A DNA stretch of 64,000 bases, taken from positions 2,294,001 to 2,358,000 of the forward strand of contig NZ_CP080096.1 in assembly GCF_019428685.1 (NCBI RefSeq), in the 5' to 3' direction. The stretch's first letter is position 1. Every line of letters starts with the position of its first letter. Of the stretch, positions 8,703 to 17,989 are shown in pieces. Under the pieces are notes generated by a model, which saw nothing but the letters and a program-made list of their open reading frames with translations, was not told the DNA's origin and did not search any database. Source of the DNA: Paraburkholderia edwinii (lineage in GTDB: Bacteria; Pseudomonadota; Gammaproteobacteria; Burkholderiales; Burkholderiaceae). Position numbers and translations under genes: made by a program.

Positions 8703-9644
8703 TTAATCGTAAAGCACCGCCGAAATCTTCGGGTCGTTCATATTGCTCTTGTCGTACCAGTAAAAGCCGGTGTCGACTTTCTTCGGCAGCTTCTCGCCCT
8801 TCAACGCCTTCACGGCCGAATCGACCACGCACTTGCCGATGCCGATCGGGTTTTGCGTAATCGCGCCTGCCATCAGGCCGGAATTGATGTCTTCCTTCTG
8901 TTCCTTGCCCGAGTCGTAGCCGATCAGCACGAGTTTCTTGCCCGATTCCTTGACGCCGATTGCGGCGCCTGCCGCCGAGCCTTCATTCGCGCCGAAAATG
9001 CCCTTGATATTCGGGTTCGCCTGGATCATCGCCTTGGCGATCTCGGCCGACTTCAGGTGGTCGCCACCGCCATATTGCACAGAGACGATCTTGATGCCCG
9101 GGTGCTTCGACTTCATCTCGTTCAGGAAGCCATCGCGACGATCGATACCGGTGCGGCTCGTCTGGTCGTGCACGATCACGCCGACTTCACCCGAGTTGCC
9201 GATCAGCTCGGCCATCTTGTCTGCGGCGAGCGCGGCCGCGGCGACGTTATCGGTCGCGCAGGTCGTGAGCGGAATGTTGCTGTCGACGCCGGAGTCGAAC
9301 GCGATAATGGGAATCTTGTTGTTCTGGGCGCGCTTGAGCAGCGGAATGGCCGCCTTACTGTCGAGCGCGGCGATGCCGAGCGCTTGCGGCTTCTTCGCGA
9401 GCGCGGCGGACAGCATGTCGATCTGCTTGTCGACCATCGCTTCCGTTTCCGGGCCTTCGAACGTGATGCGCACATGGTTCTCTTTGGCCGACTGCTCTGC
9501 GCCCGATTTGACCGCTTGCCAGAACTGGTGCTGGAAGCCCTTCGAGATCAGCGGAATATACGGCTCATCCGCGTGAGCAAGGCCAATTGCACCAACCATC
9601 GTACTGACGCCAACCGCAACCGCTATCAGCTTTCTTTTCGACAT
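8703..9644 (-). CDS. Sugar ABC transporter periplasmic substrate-binding protein (RbsB type)
   Basis: A 313-residue class I periplasmic binding protein. A signal peptide (KRKLIAVAVGVSTMVGAIGLAHA, cleavage about residue 25) is followed by IPLISKGFQHQFWQAVKSGA, the beta-1/helix-1 of RbsB-like proteins. Later blocks are ALDSKAAIPLLKRA, IAFDSGVD, the TDNVAAAALAADKMAEL helix and GYDSGKEQKEDINSG. AGGAGGAGAC lies in front of the ATG. It is the last gene of a run gntR-ATPase-permease-binding protein. The divergent gene makes L-fuconate dehydratase, so L-fucose or a related sugar is the likely ligand (inference from context). Confidence 0.9.
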   Translation of the reverse strand: MSKRKLIAVAVGVSTMVGAIGLAHADEPYIPLISKGFQHQFWQAVKSGAEQSAKENHVRITFEGPETEAMVDKQIDMLSAALAKKPQALGIAALDSKAAIPLLKRAQNNKIPIIAFDSGVDSNIPLTTCATDNVAAAALAADKMAELIGNSGEVGVIVHDQTSRTGIDRRDGFLNEMKSKHPGIKIVSVQYGGGDHLKSAEIAKAMIQANPNIKGIFGANEGSAAGAAIGVKESGKKLVLIGYDSGKEQKEDINSGLMAGAITQNPIGIGKCVVDSAVKALKGEKLPKKVDTGFYWYDKSNMNDPKISAVLYD

Positions 9645-9688
9645 GTCTCCTCCTAAGGTGGGCTATTGATTGACTGCTATTTGCTTTT

Positions 9689-10717
9689 TCAGCCTTTCCT
9701 GCGTCGCAGGATATCCGCGTAGACCGCGAGAATAATGATGAGACCCGTGACCACGATCTGCCATTCCTGAGCGACAGACATGATACGCAGGCCATTCGTC
9801 AGCACGCTCATGATGAACGCGCCGATGATCGTGCCGACTATCGTGCCCGCGCCGCCGCTTAACGACGTGCCGCCGATCACGACCGCGGCGATCGCCTCGA
9901 GTTCGTAGCCTTGCCCGAGCGCCGGCTGCGCCGAATTCAGGCGCGACGCGATCAGCAAACCAGCAATGCCGCAAATCGCCCCGCCGACGCCGTAGACCGC
10001 GATTTTCCATCTATCCGTGTTGACGCCCGAAAGCCGTACCGCTTCTTCGTTGCTGCCGAGCGCGAATGTATAGCGTCCGAGCGCCGTGCGATTGAGCGCG
10101 ATCGAACTGACGATGGCGAGTACGAACAGAATCAGAACCGCATTCGGAATCGGCACGCTCGGCAGGAAGTATCCGATCAGCGAGTCCTGCGAAATCATGA
10201 AGAAGTTTTCGGTATCGGTGAAGTAAATCGGCTGATCCTTCGAGACGACCAGCGAAAGCCCCTTGAGCAGCAGCATCATGCCAAGCGTCGCGATAAACGG
10301 CGGGATTTTCATTTTCGCCGTCAGCGTGCCCGATACGGTTCCGCAAATTGCGCCCGTCGCGATGGCCGCGAGCACGCCGACCCACATCGGCAAATGCCAG
10401 TAGGTGAGAAACACGCCGCAAATCACGGCGGTAAACGTCATCAGCGTGCCGACCGACAGATCGATGCCGCCCGTGATGATCACGAATGTGCTCGCGATCG
10501 CGAGCACGCCGTTCACCGCGGTCGCCTGCAGAATGCCGAGGATATTGTCCATCTGCATAAACGCCGGCGACGCGAAGCTGAAGAAGATCAGCAGCAGAAT
10601 CAGGCTTGCGAAGGCGAGCATTTTTTGCAGCGCGGTCGGCGCGAAGATGCGCGCGCGTATGCCCGACGTCGGTCGTTCCTTGGCCGGGGCTGCGATATCG
10701 GATGATTGCGGTGTCAT
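9689..10717 (-). CDS. Sugar ABC transporter permease (RbsC type)
   Basis: A 342-residue inner-membrane permease of the BPD_transp_2 family (ribose, xylose, galactose importers). Hydrophobic segments alternate along the whole length. Family blocks are GGIDLSVGTLM near residue 85, the GTVSGTLTAKMKIPPFIATLGMM region near residues 127-149, YGVGGAICGIAGLL near residue 245 and the coupling stretch GQGYELEAIAAVVIGGTSLSGG near residue 268. It sits 44 bp upstream of the binding-protein gene and 32 bp downstream of the ATPase gene. Confidence 0.9.
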   Translation of the reverse strand: MTPQSSDIAAPAKERPTSGIRARIFAPTALQKMLAFASLILLLIFFSFASPAFMQMDNILGILQATAVNGVLAIASTFVIITGGIDLSVGTLMTFTAVICGVFLTYWHLPMWVGVLAAIATGAICGTVSGTLTAKMKIPPFIATLGMMLLLKGLSLVVSKDQPIYFTDTENFFMISQDSLIGYFLPSVPIPNAVLILFVLAIVSSIALNRTALGRYTFALGSNEEAVRLSGVNTDRWKIAVYGVGGAICGIAGLLIASRLNSAQPALGQGYELEAIAAVVIGGTSLSGGAGTIVGTIIGAFIMSVLTNGLRIMSVAQEWQIVVTGLIIILAVYADILRRRKG

Positions 10718-10749
10718 TTAATGGAACCTCGTTTGGACTCTTGTCTTGC

Positions 10750-12261
10750 TTATGCCGCTTTCAGGCTCTCGCGCTGCGTCGCGAGGTGCATGATGCGTTC
10801 CTGGGTCGCCTCGCTTGCGGACAGCTCGCCGGTTATACGCCCTTCGCACATCACCACCACGCGATCGCTCATCCGCAGAATCTCGGGAAGCTCCGACGAA
10901 ATCATCACGATCGCCTTACCCTCGGCCGCGAGCGCGCGCAGCAGCTTGTAGATTTCGCTTTTGGCGCCGACGTCGATGCCGCGGGTGGGTTCGTCGAAGA
11001 ACAGCACGTCGCAATTGCGCTCAAGCCATTTCGCGATGACGATCTTCTGCTGGTTGCCGCCCGACAGCAGCCGGACTTCCTGAGTGGCGGACGGTGTGCG
11101 AATGGCCAGCAGCTTGATGAAATGCAGCGCTGTTTTGCGTATCTGAGCGCGCCGCAGGAACATGTTGCATGACAGGAACTTGCCGAGATTCGACATGACG
11201 ATGTTCGATTCGACGTCCATGCCGGTTGCAATGCCGAAGCGCTTGCGGTCTTCCGACAGATAACCGATGCCGCGCTTGACCGCATCGCTCGGCTTCCTGA
11301 TCGATGCCTTGGCGCCCTTGACGAAAATCTCGCCCGATTCGACCGGATCCGCGCCGAACACCGCGCGCGCCACCTCGGTGCGCCCCGCGCCCATCAAGCC
11401 CGCAAAGCCCAATATCTCGCCTTTGCGCAAGGTAAAGCTCACGTCCCGGACCAGCGGTCCCGCGACGAGATGCCGGACCTCGAGCGCAATATCGCCCTGC
11501 GCTTCGACATGCTCGATGCGTTCGACGTCGGCCAGTTTTCGGCCGACCATCATGCCGATAATCGCTTCGATCGTCGTGTCGTGCGCGGAAACGGTATCGA
11601 CATATTCGCCGTCGCGCATCACGGTGACACGGTCGGAAATCTGCTTGATCTCGTCCATCTTGTGCGAGATATAGACGATGCCGACGCCTCGCTCCTTGAG
11701 CTGCCGGATGATGCGAAACAGTTCGGCGATCTCGGTGTCGTTGAGCGCCGACGTCGGCTCGTCCATGATCAGCACGCGCGAATCGAACGACAGCGCCTTG
11801 GCGATTTCGACCATCTGCTGGCTTGCCACCGTCAACGTGCCGACCATCGTGCGCGGATCGATATTCACATGCATGCGGGCGAGAATCTCGCGCGCTTGCG
11901 CGTTGAGCTTGTCCTCATCGAGGAAAAGCCCGAAACGCGAGCGCGGCTCGCGACCGATAAAAATATTCTGCGCGACGGTCAGATGATTCATCAGTTGGAG
12001 TTCCTGATGAATGATGCCGATGCCCAAGGCTTGCGCGTCGCGCGGGCTCGAAAATTCGACAGGCTTACCGTCGTAAAGAATCTCGCCTGTGTCTTTCGTA
12101 TAGACGCCGGCGAGGATCTTCATCAGCGTCGACTTGCCGGCGCCGTTCTCGCCCATCAAGGCGTGCACTTCGCCGGGCATCACGTCGAACTGGATCTCGT
12201 GAAGCGCTCTCACGCCGGGAAAGCTTTTGCAGAGCCTGCTGACGGAAATGAGTGGATTCAT
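10750..12261 (-). CDS. Sugar ABC transporter ATPase (RbsA/MglA type, two ABC domains)
   Basis: A 503-residue duplicated ABC ATPase. The first domain has Walker [10 protein letters not shown] (about residue 38), a Q-loop IHQELQLM, a non-canonical signature [13 protein letters not shown] and Walker [12 protein letters not shown]. The second domain has the degenerate Walker [10 protein letters not shown] usual for this family, signature LSGGNQQK and Walker [15 protein letters not shown]. This architecture defines sugar importers that pair with RbsC/RbsB. Only 6 bp separate it from the upstream GntR gene, so the regulator and transporter share a transcript. Confidence 0.92.
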   Translation of the reverse strand: MNPLISVSRLCKSFPGVRALHEIQFDVMPGEVHALMGENGAGKSTLMKILAGVYTKDTGEILYDGKPVEFSSPRDAQALGIGIIHQELQLMNHLTVAQNIFIGREPRSRFGLFLDEDKLNAQAREILARMHVNIDPRTMVGTLTVASQQMVEIAKALSFDSRVLIMDEPTSALNDTEIAELFRIIRQLKERGVGIVYISHKMDEIKQISDRVTVMRDGEYVDTVSAHDTTIEAIIGMMVGRKLADVERIEHVEAQGDIALEVRHLVAGPLVRDVSFTLRKGEILGFAGLMGAGRTEVARAVFGADPVESGEIFVKGAKASIRKPSDAVKRGIGYLSEDRKRFGIATGMDVESNIVMSNLGKFLSCNMFLRRAQIRKTALHFIKLLAIRTPSATQEVRLLSGGNQQKIVIAKWLERNCDVLFFDEPTRGIDVGAKSEIYKLLRALAAEGKAIVMISSELPEILRMSDRVVVMCEGRITGELSASEATQERIMHLATQRESLKAA

Positions 12262-12267
12262 GGTGAT

Positions 12268-13023
12268 TTAAGGCTCGAATACGTCCGGTCTTACCTTGGC
12301 GGACCGGTGCAATTCCGCGACGACCTGATCCAGATGGTCGTGCATCGCTTTGGCTGCGGTGTCGGCATCGCCCGCGCGCAGCGCGTTGTAGATGCGTTCG
12401 TGTTCGTCGAAGGTATGCGCGAGGCGTTCGGGGCTCGCGAGCAATTGCCGCGCGCGGTCGAGCGCATTGCGCGATACCGCGACGATTTCTTTCACACGCG
12501 GCAGCTTGACCGCGTCCAGCAGAATTTCATGGAAGGCGAGATCGAGCACATGAAACGCGAGACGTTCTCCCGTGCCGGCAAGACTGCGCTGCTTCTCGAG
12601 ATTGGCCGCCAGCGCGGCAAGTGTCCCTTCGTCATGCATGGCCGCGACGCCGCGTACCGTTTCCACTTCGAGTGCACTGCGAATAAACAGATGCTGGCGA
12701 ATGTCGTCGATACCGATCGGTTTGACGCGTGTGCCGCGTTGCGGCAAAACCTCGACGAGACCCGCATGTTCGAGCCTCGCCAGAGCGGCCGACACCGGAA
12801 AGCGCGAGACGCCCATCCGTTCGCAGACCGCCATCTTGTCGATCATCATTCCCGGCTCGAGCGCGAGCGTAACGATCGCTTCTTTTAGCGCCTCTTCCAC
12901 TGCATCGGTCAAGCTGCCGCGTTCGCCGCCCTTGATTTTTTGCAGTGCGACATACGGGCTATTCACGGCACTCGCTGCATCGGTTGGAGAACTCACGGCG
13001 TGCGCTTGATTTCGTAAGGACAT
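12268..13023 (-). CDS. GntR-family (FadR/FCD) transcriptional regulator
   Basis: A 251-residue regulator. The winged helix lies at residues 35-105 (LTDAVEEALKEAIVTLALEPG, then RMGVSRFPVSAALARLEHAGLVEVLPQRGTRV) and the C-terminal all-helical FCD domain at about 120-235, with metal/ligand histidines in LAFHEILLDA and FDEHERIYNAL. It heads the ABC importer operon and is divergent from L-fuconate dehydratase. A 12-bp palindrome begins exactly on its start codon (see 13021-13036), which suggests autoregulation and control of the divergent gene by a sugar-acid or lactone effector. Confidence 0.88.
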   Translation of the reverse strand: MSLRNQAHAVSSPTDAASAVNSPYVALQKIKGGERGSLTDAVEEALKEAIVTLALEPGMMIDKMAVCERMGVSRFPVSAALARLEHAGLVEVLPQRGTRVKPIGIDDIRQHLFIRSALEVETVRGVAAMHDEGTLAALAANLEKQRSLAGTGERLAFHVLDLAFHEILLDAVKLPRVKEIVAVSRNALDRARQLLASPERLAHTFDEHERIYNALRAGDADTAAKAMHDHLDQVVAELHRSAKVRPDVFEP

Positions 13024-13036
13024 GCTAGCATGCTAG
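13021..13036. promoter_or_regulatory. Candidate GntR operator: overlapping palindromes at the regulator start codon
   Basis: CATGCTAGCATG (13021-13032) and CTAGCATGCTAG (13025-13036) are both perfect 12-bp palindromes that overlap by 8 bp. The first triplet is the ATG (minus strand) of the GntR gene. Placement between gntR and fucD is what an autoregulatory operator would show. Confidence 0.5.
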
Positions 13037-13242
13037 AAAAACAGATACTGCATTGTCAACGAGTGCAAATCCCTAGCGCACCCCTAAGCAGTTATGCGCA
13101 ACGATGCGCACAGCGAAGCAGATTCGCTTTTGCTATGGCGTTGAACGCGCTTAAGCCCGCCAGTCCCAAATGATGGAAATCCTGAAGCCCTAAGGCCTGA
13201 AACACCCAGGCCGTTTCCGCCACCGCCCCGGAGGATGCTCAG

Positions 13243-14541
13243 ATGACCACGATCACCAAACTGTCCGTTCGGGACATCCGCTTTCCCACTTCGCGCTCGC
13301 TCGACGGCTCCGATGCCATGAATGCGGCGCCCGACTATTCGGCCACTTACGTCACCCTCGAAACCGATTCGCCGCAAGCGCTGACCGGCCATGGCCTCAC
13401 GTTTACGATCGGACGTGGTAATGAAATTTGCGTGACGGCTGTGCACGCGCTCTCGCCGCTTATCGTCGGCAAGACGCTCGAACAGATCACCGCGAATATG
13501 GGCGCGTTCTGGCGCGCGTTCACGTCGGACAGTCAGTTACGCTGGATCGGCCCGGACAAAGGCGCGATTCATCTGGCAACGGCCGCCGTCGTGAATGCGG
13601 TGTGGGACTTGTGGGCGAAGTCGGCCGGGAAGCCGGTGTGGAAGCTGCTGGTCGATATGAGCCCCGAAGAGCTCGTGCGCTGCCTCGACTTCCGCTATGT
13701 CACCGATGCAATCACGCCGTATGAAGCGCTCGCGATACTGCATCGGCATGCAAAGACAAAAGGCGAGCGCGAAAAGGAAATGCTCGCCCAGGGTTATCCC
13801 GCCTATACGACATCGGCCGGCTGGCTCGGTTACGACGACGACAAGATTCGCCGTCTTGCGCGTGAAGGCGTGGCGCAGGGCTGGACGCATTTCAAGCAGA
13901 AAGTGGGCGGCAATCTCGAAGAAGACGTGCGTCGCGCACGCATTCTGCGCGAAGAAATCGGCGACGACCTGAAGCTGATGATGGACGCGAACCAGGTATG
14001 GGACGTCGACGAGGCGGTCGCGAATATGCGGCGCCTTGCGGAATTCAACCCGTGGTGGATCGAGGAGCCGACGAGCCCCGACGATATCCTCGGCCACGCG
14101 GCGATTCGTCAAAGGCTCGGCTCGATCGGCGTCGCAACCGGCGAGCACTGCCACAACCGCGTGATGTTCAAGCAACTGCTTCAGGCGAAGGCAATCGACT
14201 TTTGCCAGATCGACAGTTGCCGTCTTGGCGGGCTGAACGAGGTGATCGTCGTGCTGCTGATGGCCGCGAAATTCGGCGTGCCTGTGTGCCCGCATGCGGG
14301 CGGCGTCGGGTTATGCGAGTACGTCCAGCATATTTCGCTGTTCGACTATATCTGCGTGTCGGGTTCGCTCGAAAACCGCGTGCTCGAATATGTCGATCAT
14401 TTGCACGAGCATTTCGTCGACTCGGTCGTGATTCGCAACGGCCGCTATATGCCTCCGCAACTGCCAGGGTACAGCATCGAGATGCACGCGGCTTCGCTCG
14501 AGAAGTACGACTTTCCTGCGGGCGAAGCGTGGCGTGCCTGA
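13243..14541 (+). CDS. fucD: L-fuconate dehydratase (enolase superfamily)
   Basis: A 432-residue mandelate-racemase-type enolase that would dehydrate L-fuconate to 2-keto-3-deoxy-L-fuconate in the non-phosphorylating L-fucose pathway. The N-terminal capping segment starts with a pattern typical of FucD (VRDIRFPTSRSLDGSDAMN...YSATYVTLETD). The barrel carries HFKQKVGG (catalytic Lys on a KxK-like strand), MMDANQVWD (metal Asp), WIEEPTSPDD and ATGEHCHNR, and late in the barrel CPHAGGVGLCEYVQH with a catalytic His. Length matches the family. It is divergent from the GntR-ABC importer operon. The fucose dehydrogenase, lactonase and later enzymes are not adjacent here. Confidence 0.88.
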   Translation: MTTITKLSVRDIRFPTSRSLDGSDAMNAAPDYSATYVTLETDSPQALTGHGLTFTIGRGNEICVTAVHALSPLIVGKTLEQITANMGAFWRAFTSDSQLRWIGPDKGAIHLATAAVVNAVWDLWAKSAGKPVWKLLVDMSPEELVRCLDFRYVTDAITPYEALAILHRHAKTKGEREKEMLAQGYPAYTTSAGWLGYDDDKIRRLAREGVAQGWTHFKQKVGGNLEEDVRRARILREEIGDDLKLMMDANQVWDVDEAVANMRRLAEFNPWWIEEPTSPDDILGHAAIRQRLGSIGVATGEHCHNRVMFKQLLQAKAIDFCQIDSCRLGGLNEVIVVLLMAAKFGVPVCPHAGGVGLCEYVQHISLFDYICVSGSLENRVLEYVDHLHEHFVDSVVIRNGRYMPPQLPGYSIEMHAASLEKYDFPAGEAWRA

Positions 14542-14556
14542 CGGGCGCTTGTTTGG

Positions 14557-14574
14557 CCTTTACCTTTACCTTTA
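14557..14574 (-). repeat. TAAAGG hexamer repeated three times from the stop codon of the beta-lactamase gene
   Basis: Reading the minus strand from the stop at 14574 the sequence is TAAAGG three times in frame, so two further in-frame TAA codons follow the first at 6-bp steps. Confidence 0.7.
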
Positions 14575-15852
14575 CTGTCCGTCGCCCTCAAGCGACGTAA
14601 GAATCTTATGCGCGGCGGCAACGCGGTCGGCAATCGGATAATTGCGGTTGCCGAGAATCACAATCCCTAGCTTCTTTGCCGGCACGAATGCGACATAAGC
14701 GCCGAAACCATTCGTCGAACCGGTCTTGTTGATCCAGACGTTGTCCATCGGCGGCAGCGGCGGATCGATCGCGGTCACCGGCATCCCATTGGTGACCATC
14801 GATGGCGCATTGCCTTCGAGCAATGCGTTCAACGTGACCGGATACGGGTACTGTTCCCAGATCAGATCCTGCGTCATCGGTCCTGCCTTGAAGTAACCGG
14901 TGTGCGTGTCGATGATCGCGCGCTGGAGCGGCGCATCGACCTTGACCAGGTTCATATTGGCTTCGATAAAGCGCAGCATGTCTGCCGCCGTCGACTTGAC
15001 GCCGTATGCTTCGGGCCCGAGTTCGCCGCCCTTCAACCGGATCGGTTTGCCGTCCTTCGTATAGCCTTGTGCGTAGTCGGCTGCATGCTCGACAGGAATG
15101 TCAATGAAGCTATGTTTCAAGCCAAGTGCCGGAAAGAGGCGCTGCTCGATCAGCGAAGTGAAATCCTCGTTCATGCTCTTTGCCGCAATCATACCGAGCG
15201 TGCCGATGCCCGGATTCGTATAGGTCCGGTACGTGCCCGGCGCATACTGCGGACGCCATGCCTTGAAATAGCGCATCAATTGCGCGTCGTTCTCGATTTC
15301 ATCGGGCACCTGCAGCGGAAGTCCACCCGGTGTGTGCGTGCCGAGATTGAGCAGGCTCACCTTACCGAACGGGCTGCCGCGCAGCGTTGGCAGATACTTG
15401 TCGACGCTATCGGACAGCGACAATTGGCCGTTCACCTGCGCCCACGAAGTCAGCGTGGCCGTGAAAGTCTTGCTCACCGAACCGATCTCGAACAGCGTGT
15501 CGTTCGTCACGGGCTTGCGCGTTTGCGTCGACGCGACGCCGAAGTTGAACACCTGAGGCTTGCCGTCGACAACGATGCCGACCGCGACGCCCGCAATTCC
15601 GTCCTTCGCCATCATCGGGCGAATCGCTTCGTCCACCGCGCGCTCGATGCGGCTGCGCGCCGGACCGCCGCCGCTCGTGGCGCCGCCCTCCGCCGTCGCC
15701 GCAACCGCATTCGCATGGCTGACACCGGGCGCGATGCATAACGCGCCAAGCACCGACAGCACCCTGACCGCTTTCGCGCCGCCCGCCCGAGCCGCAACCC
15801 CAGCTAACCCACCACCCGATACCGTCATCGTGAATCCGCGCCGCGTAATCAT
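14572..15852 (-). CDS. ampC: Class C beta-lactamase (AmpC-like serine hydrolase)
   Basis: A 426-residue exported serine hydrolase of the AmpC/DD-peptidase fold. An N-terminal RR-containing leader with a hydrophobic stretch ends near ...GVSHA (about residue 47). The catalytic signature SVSK is at residues 125-128, the YxN element is YTN at 211-213, and NKTGSTNGFG near residue 380 is the class C KTG box followed by the usual GFGxYVAF strand. All three active-site elements match AmpC enzymes rather than plain esterases. GGAGCGACA precedes the ATG at 15852; the frame is open further upstream but into the regulator's region. Divergence from an AmpR-like regulator 97 bp away is the classic inducible arrangement. 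The substrate range cannot be read from sequence. Confidence 0.85.
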   Translation of the reverse strand: MITRRGFTMTVSGGGLAGVAARAGGAKAVRVLSVLGALCIAPGVSHANAVAATAEGGATSGGGPARSRIERAVDEAIRPMMAKDGIAGVAVGIVVDGKPQVFNFGVASTQTRKPVTNDTLFEIGSVSKTFTATLTSWAQVNGQLSLSDSVDKYLPTLRGSPFGKVSLLNLGTHTPGGLPLQVPDEIENDAQLMRYFKAWRPQYAPGTYRTYTNPGIGTLGMIAAKSMNEDFTSLIEQRLFPALGLKHSFIDIPVEHAADYAQGYTKDGKPIRLKGGELGPEAYGVKSTAADMLRFIEANMNLVKVDAPLQRAIIDTHTGYFKAGPMTQDLIWEQYPYPVTLNALLEGNAPSMVTNGMPVTAIDPPLPPMDNVWINKTGSTNGFGAYVAFVPAKKLGIVILGNRNYPIADRVAAAHKILTSLEGDGQ

Positions 15853-15949
15853 TGTCGCTCCTTGAAGTGCCGCCAATATCGCGTTTTCGCCGCACGCTGA
15901 CAAACGATGATAAATTGCCCGCTGCCCCAGAAAATCTAATGGCTCGATC

Positions 15950-16831
15950 ATGCGACCGTATCTGCCTTTAAACGCGCTGCGCGCGTTCGAATCGTCGGCC
16001 CGGCATTTGAGTTTCACGCGCGCTGCGCTCGAACTGAACGTCACGCAAGCTGCGGTCAGCCAGCAGGTCCGTATGCTCGAAGAGCGGCTCGGCGCGACGC
16101 TTTTCAAACGCCTGCCGCGCGGCCTCGCGATTACCGACGAAGGGCTCGCACTGCGCCCCGTGCTCAGCGATGCCTTCGATCGCATCGAAGCCGTATTGCG
16201 GCAATTCGAGGGCGGGCATTTTCACCAGGTGTTGACGGTCGGCGCCGTCGGCACCTTCGCGGTCGGCTGGCTCATGCCGCGTCTGAAGTCGTTTCATGAC
16301 GCTCATCCGTTCGTCGAACTGAGGATGATGACGAACAACAATCTCGTCGATCTGGCCGGCGAAGGCCTCGATTTCGCGGTCCGTTTCGGCGACGGCACAT
16401 GGCCGGGCTCGCGCGCGTTAAAGCTGTTCGACGCGCCGCTTTCCGTGCTGTGCGCGCCCGATATCGCGCAACGTCTACGCGCCCCCGCGGACCTCGCGAG
16501 CGAAACGCTGTTGCGTTCATATCGCGCCGACGACTGGTCAAACTGGTTCGACGCGGCAGGCCTCACGCCGCGCGCGGTGCGCGGCCCCGTGTTCGATTCG
16601 TCGCGCCTGATGGTGGAAGCGGCGATGCAAGGCGCGGGCGTAGCGCTCGCGCCCGCGTCGATGTTCGAACGCGATCTTGCGATGGGCCGCCTTGCCCGGC
16701 CATTCGATATCGACGTGCAAGCGGGCAGCTACTGGCTGACGTCGCAAAAGGGCAAACCGGCCACGCCGGCGATGCGCGCGTTCAGCCAATGGATTGTGAG
16801 CGAAACGCAAGCGGAGGGCGGCGAGGCGTGA
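15950..16831 (+). CDS. ampR: LysR-family regulator, AmpR-like
   Basis: A 293-residue LTTR. The N-terminal helix-turn-helix (PLNALRAFESSARHLSFTRA then TQAAVSQQVRMLEERLG, residues 6-50) matches the GcvA/AmpR subgroup. The effector domain keeps AmpR-like stretches such as VGTFAVGWLMPRL, NNNLVDLAGEGLDFAVRFGDG and a C-terminal WL-containing segment. In enterobacteria AmpR senses muropeptides and switches ampC. Divergent placement from a class C enzyme supports that role here. Related GcvA-type regulators are common, so the name rests on both similarity and context. Confidence 0.8.
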   Translation: MRPYLPLNALRAFESSARHLSFTRAALELNVTQAAVSQQVRMLEERLGATLFKRLPRGLAITDEGLALRPVLSDAFDRIEAVLRQFEGGHFHQVLTVGAVGTFAVGWLMPRLKSFHDAHPFVELRMMTNNNLVDLAGEGLDFAVRFGDGTWPGSRALKLFDAPLSVLCAPDIAQRLRAPADLASETLLRSYRADDWSNWFDAAGLTPRAVRGPVFDSSRLMVEAAMQGAGVALAPASMFERDLAMGRLARPFDIDVQAGSYWLTSQKGKPATPAMRAFSQWIVSETQAEGGEA

Positions 16832-16841
16832 GCCAAGGCAT

Positions 16842-17399
16842 TCAGCCGTTGCGCGCGATAACCACCGCGTATTTGCAGGTGGACGAACTTTCGTTTCTGA
16901 ACACGCAATCGCTCGGCGGCCCGAGTTCGAGGCAATCTCCCGCGCTCAGTTCATGACGTTCCGCGCCTTCGATAAATACCAGCGCGCCGTCCAGAACCCA
17001 GATCAACTGCTGCTTATGCCGAAACGCGGCGGCCGGCATGGGAATCACCGCGGCCGGCGGCAGATCGATTTCCACGAGGTTGAGCGCAGACGCGGATTTC
17101 GGCGAGACATGCCGCCGCAAATAGCCGCTTTGCGGATCGACCCACAAAGGCTGGTCCGCCACACGCAGCAGGCGCCCTTCTTCGAGTTCCGCGAGCGCCA
17201 TCAGCGCCGACATCGTCATGCCGAACGCGCCGGCCAGCTTGGCCAGCAACGAGGCCGTCGGACTGCTCTCGCCTCGCTCGACCTTGTGGATCATCGCCCG
17301 CGACACGCCCGACTTCTCCGCGAGCAAAGTAAGCGACCAGCCACGCGCCTCCCGTTCGGCCCGGACACGCGCGCCGATTCGTTCATCGACATCGTCCAT
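16842..17399 (-). CDS. XRE-family regulator with C-terminal cupin domain
   Basis: A 185-residue regulator with an N-terminal HTH_3 domain (WSLTLLAEKSGVSRAMIHKVERGESSPT at residues 20-48) and a small cupin barrel at about 105-180 (FRHKQQLIWVLDGALVFIEG, then LSAGDCLELGPP). This class (PuuR/SutR-like) usually controls its divergent neighbour. Here that neighbour is a GNAT acetyltransferase, 62 bp away. The 3' end lies 10 bp from the convergent ampR stop. Confidence 0.87.
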   Translation of the reverse strand: MDDVDERIGARVRAEREARGWSLTLLAEKSGVSRAMIHKVERGESSPTASLLAKLAGAFGMTMSALMALAELEEGRLLRVADQPLWVDPQSGYLRRHVSPKSASALNLVEIDLPPAAVIPMPAAAFRHKQQLIWVLDGALVFIEGAERHELSAGDCLELGPPSDCVFRNESSSTCKYAVVIARNG

Positions 17400-17461
17400 C
17401 TACGTTATCTATTATCATGTACACTCGTACTACTATAGTGGATTAACGCGGGGAGCTGCAA

Positions 17462-17989
17462 ATGGAGATCCGTCATGCGGGTCCGGATCACATCGAAGGT
17501 ATTACGGCGATCTATAACGACGCCGTCCTAAACACCACCGCGATCTGGAATGATCTAACCGTCGACCGCGTCAACCGCGCGGCGTGGCTGTCCGCGCGCG
17601 AGAACGCCGGCTACCCGGTGCTCGTTGCGCTGGACGATCGCGGGACGGTGGTCGGCTTCGCGTCATTCGGCGACTGGCGCGCATTCGACGGCTACCGCCA
17701 CACCGTGGAGCATTCGGTCTATGTGCGTCGCGACCAGCGCGGCAAAGGCGTCGGCCGTGCGTTGATGGAGAAGCTGATCGACAGCGCGCGCGCCATCGGC
17801 AAACACGTGATGGTGGCCGGCATCACGGCGAATAACGCGGAGTCGATCCGGCTGCACGAGAAGCTTGGCTTCGAGCATGTCGGCCTGCTGAAGGAAGTCG
17901 GCATGAAGTTCGGCGCGTGGCTCGATCTCGATTTCATGCAACTCAAGCTTGACGCCCGCCCCTCGCCTGACGACACCGCCGGAAAATGA
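17462..17989 (+). CDS. GNAT N-acetyltransferase, phosphinothricin/methionine-sulfoximine type
   Basis: A 175-residue acetyl-CoA-dependent acetyltransferase of the PAT/Bar/YncA subfamily. It starts with EIRHAGPDHIEGITAIYNDAV, has VVGFASFGDWRAFDGYRHTVEHSVYV (substrate wall with the HTVEHSVYV strand) and the acetyl-CoA loop RRDQRGKGVGRAL at about residues 91-103, followed by ITANNAESIRLHEKLGFE. This subfamily acetylates L-methionine sulfoximine, phosphinothricin or related amino acids. It is divergent from an XRE-cupin regulator that probably represses it. Confidence 0.86.
   Translation: MEIRHAGPDHIEGITAIYNDAVLNTTAIWNDLTVDRVNRAAWLSARENAGYPVLVALDDRGTVVGFASFGDWRAFDGYRHTVEHSVYVRRDQRGKGVGRALMEKLIDSARAIGKHVMVAGITANNAESIRLHEKLGFEHVGLLKEVGMKFGAWLDLDFMQLKLDARPSPDDTAGK

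Noticed and set aside
15853..16185. N-terminal extension of the beta-lactamase frame by 111 codons
   Set aside because: It overlaps the divergent regulator and lies upstream of the ribosome site before 15852.
17400..17461. ACTATAGT palindrome between the XRE and GNAT genes as an operator
   Set aside because: Only 8 bp and within an AT-rich promoter; could be chance, so not listed as a site.
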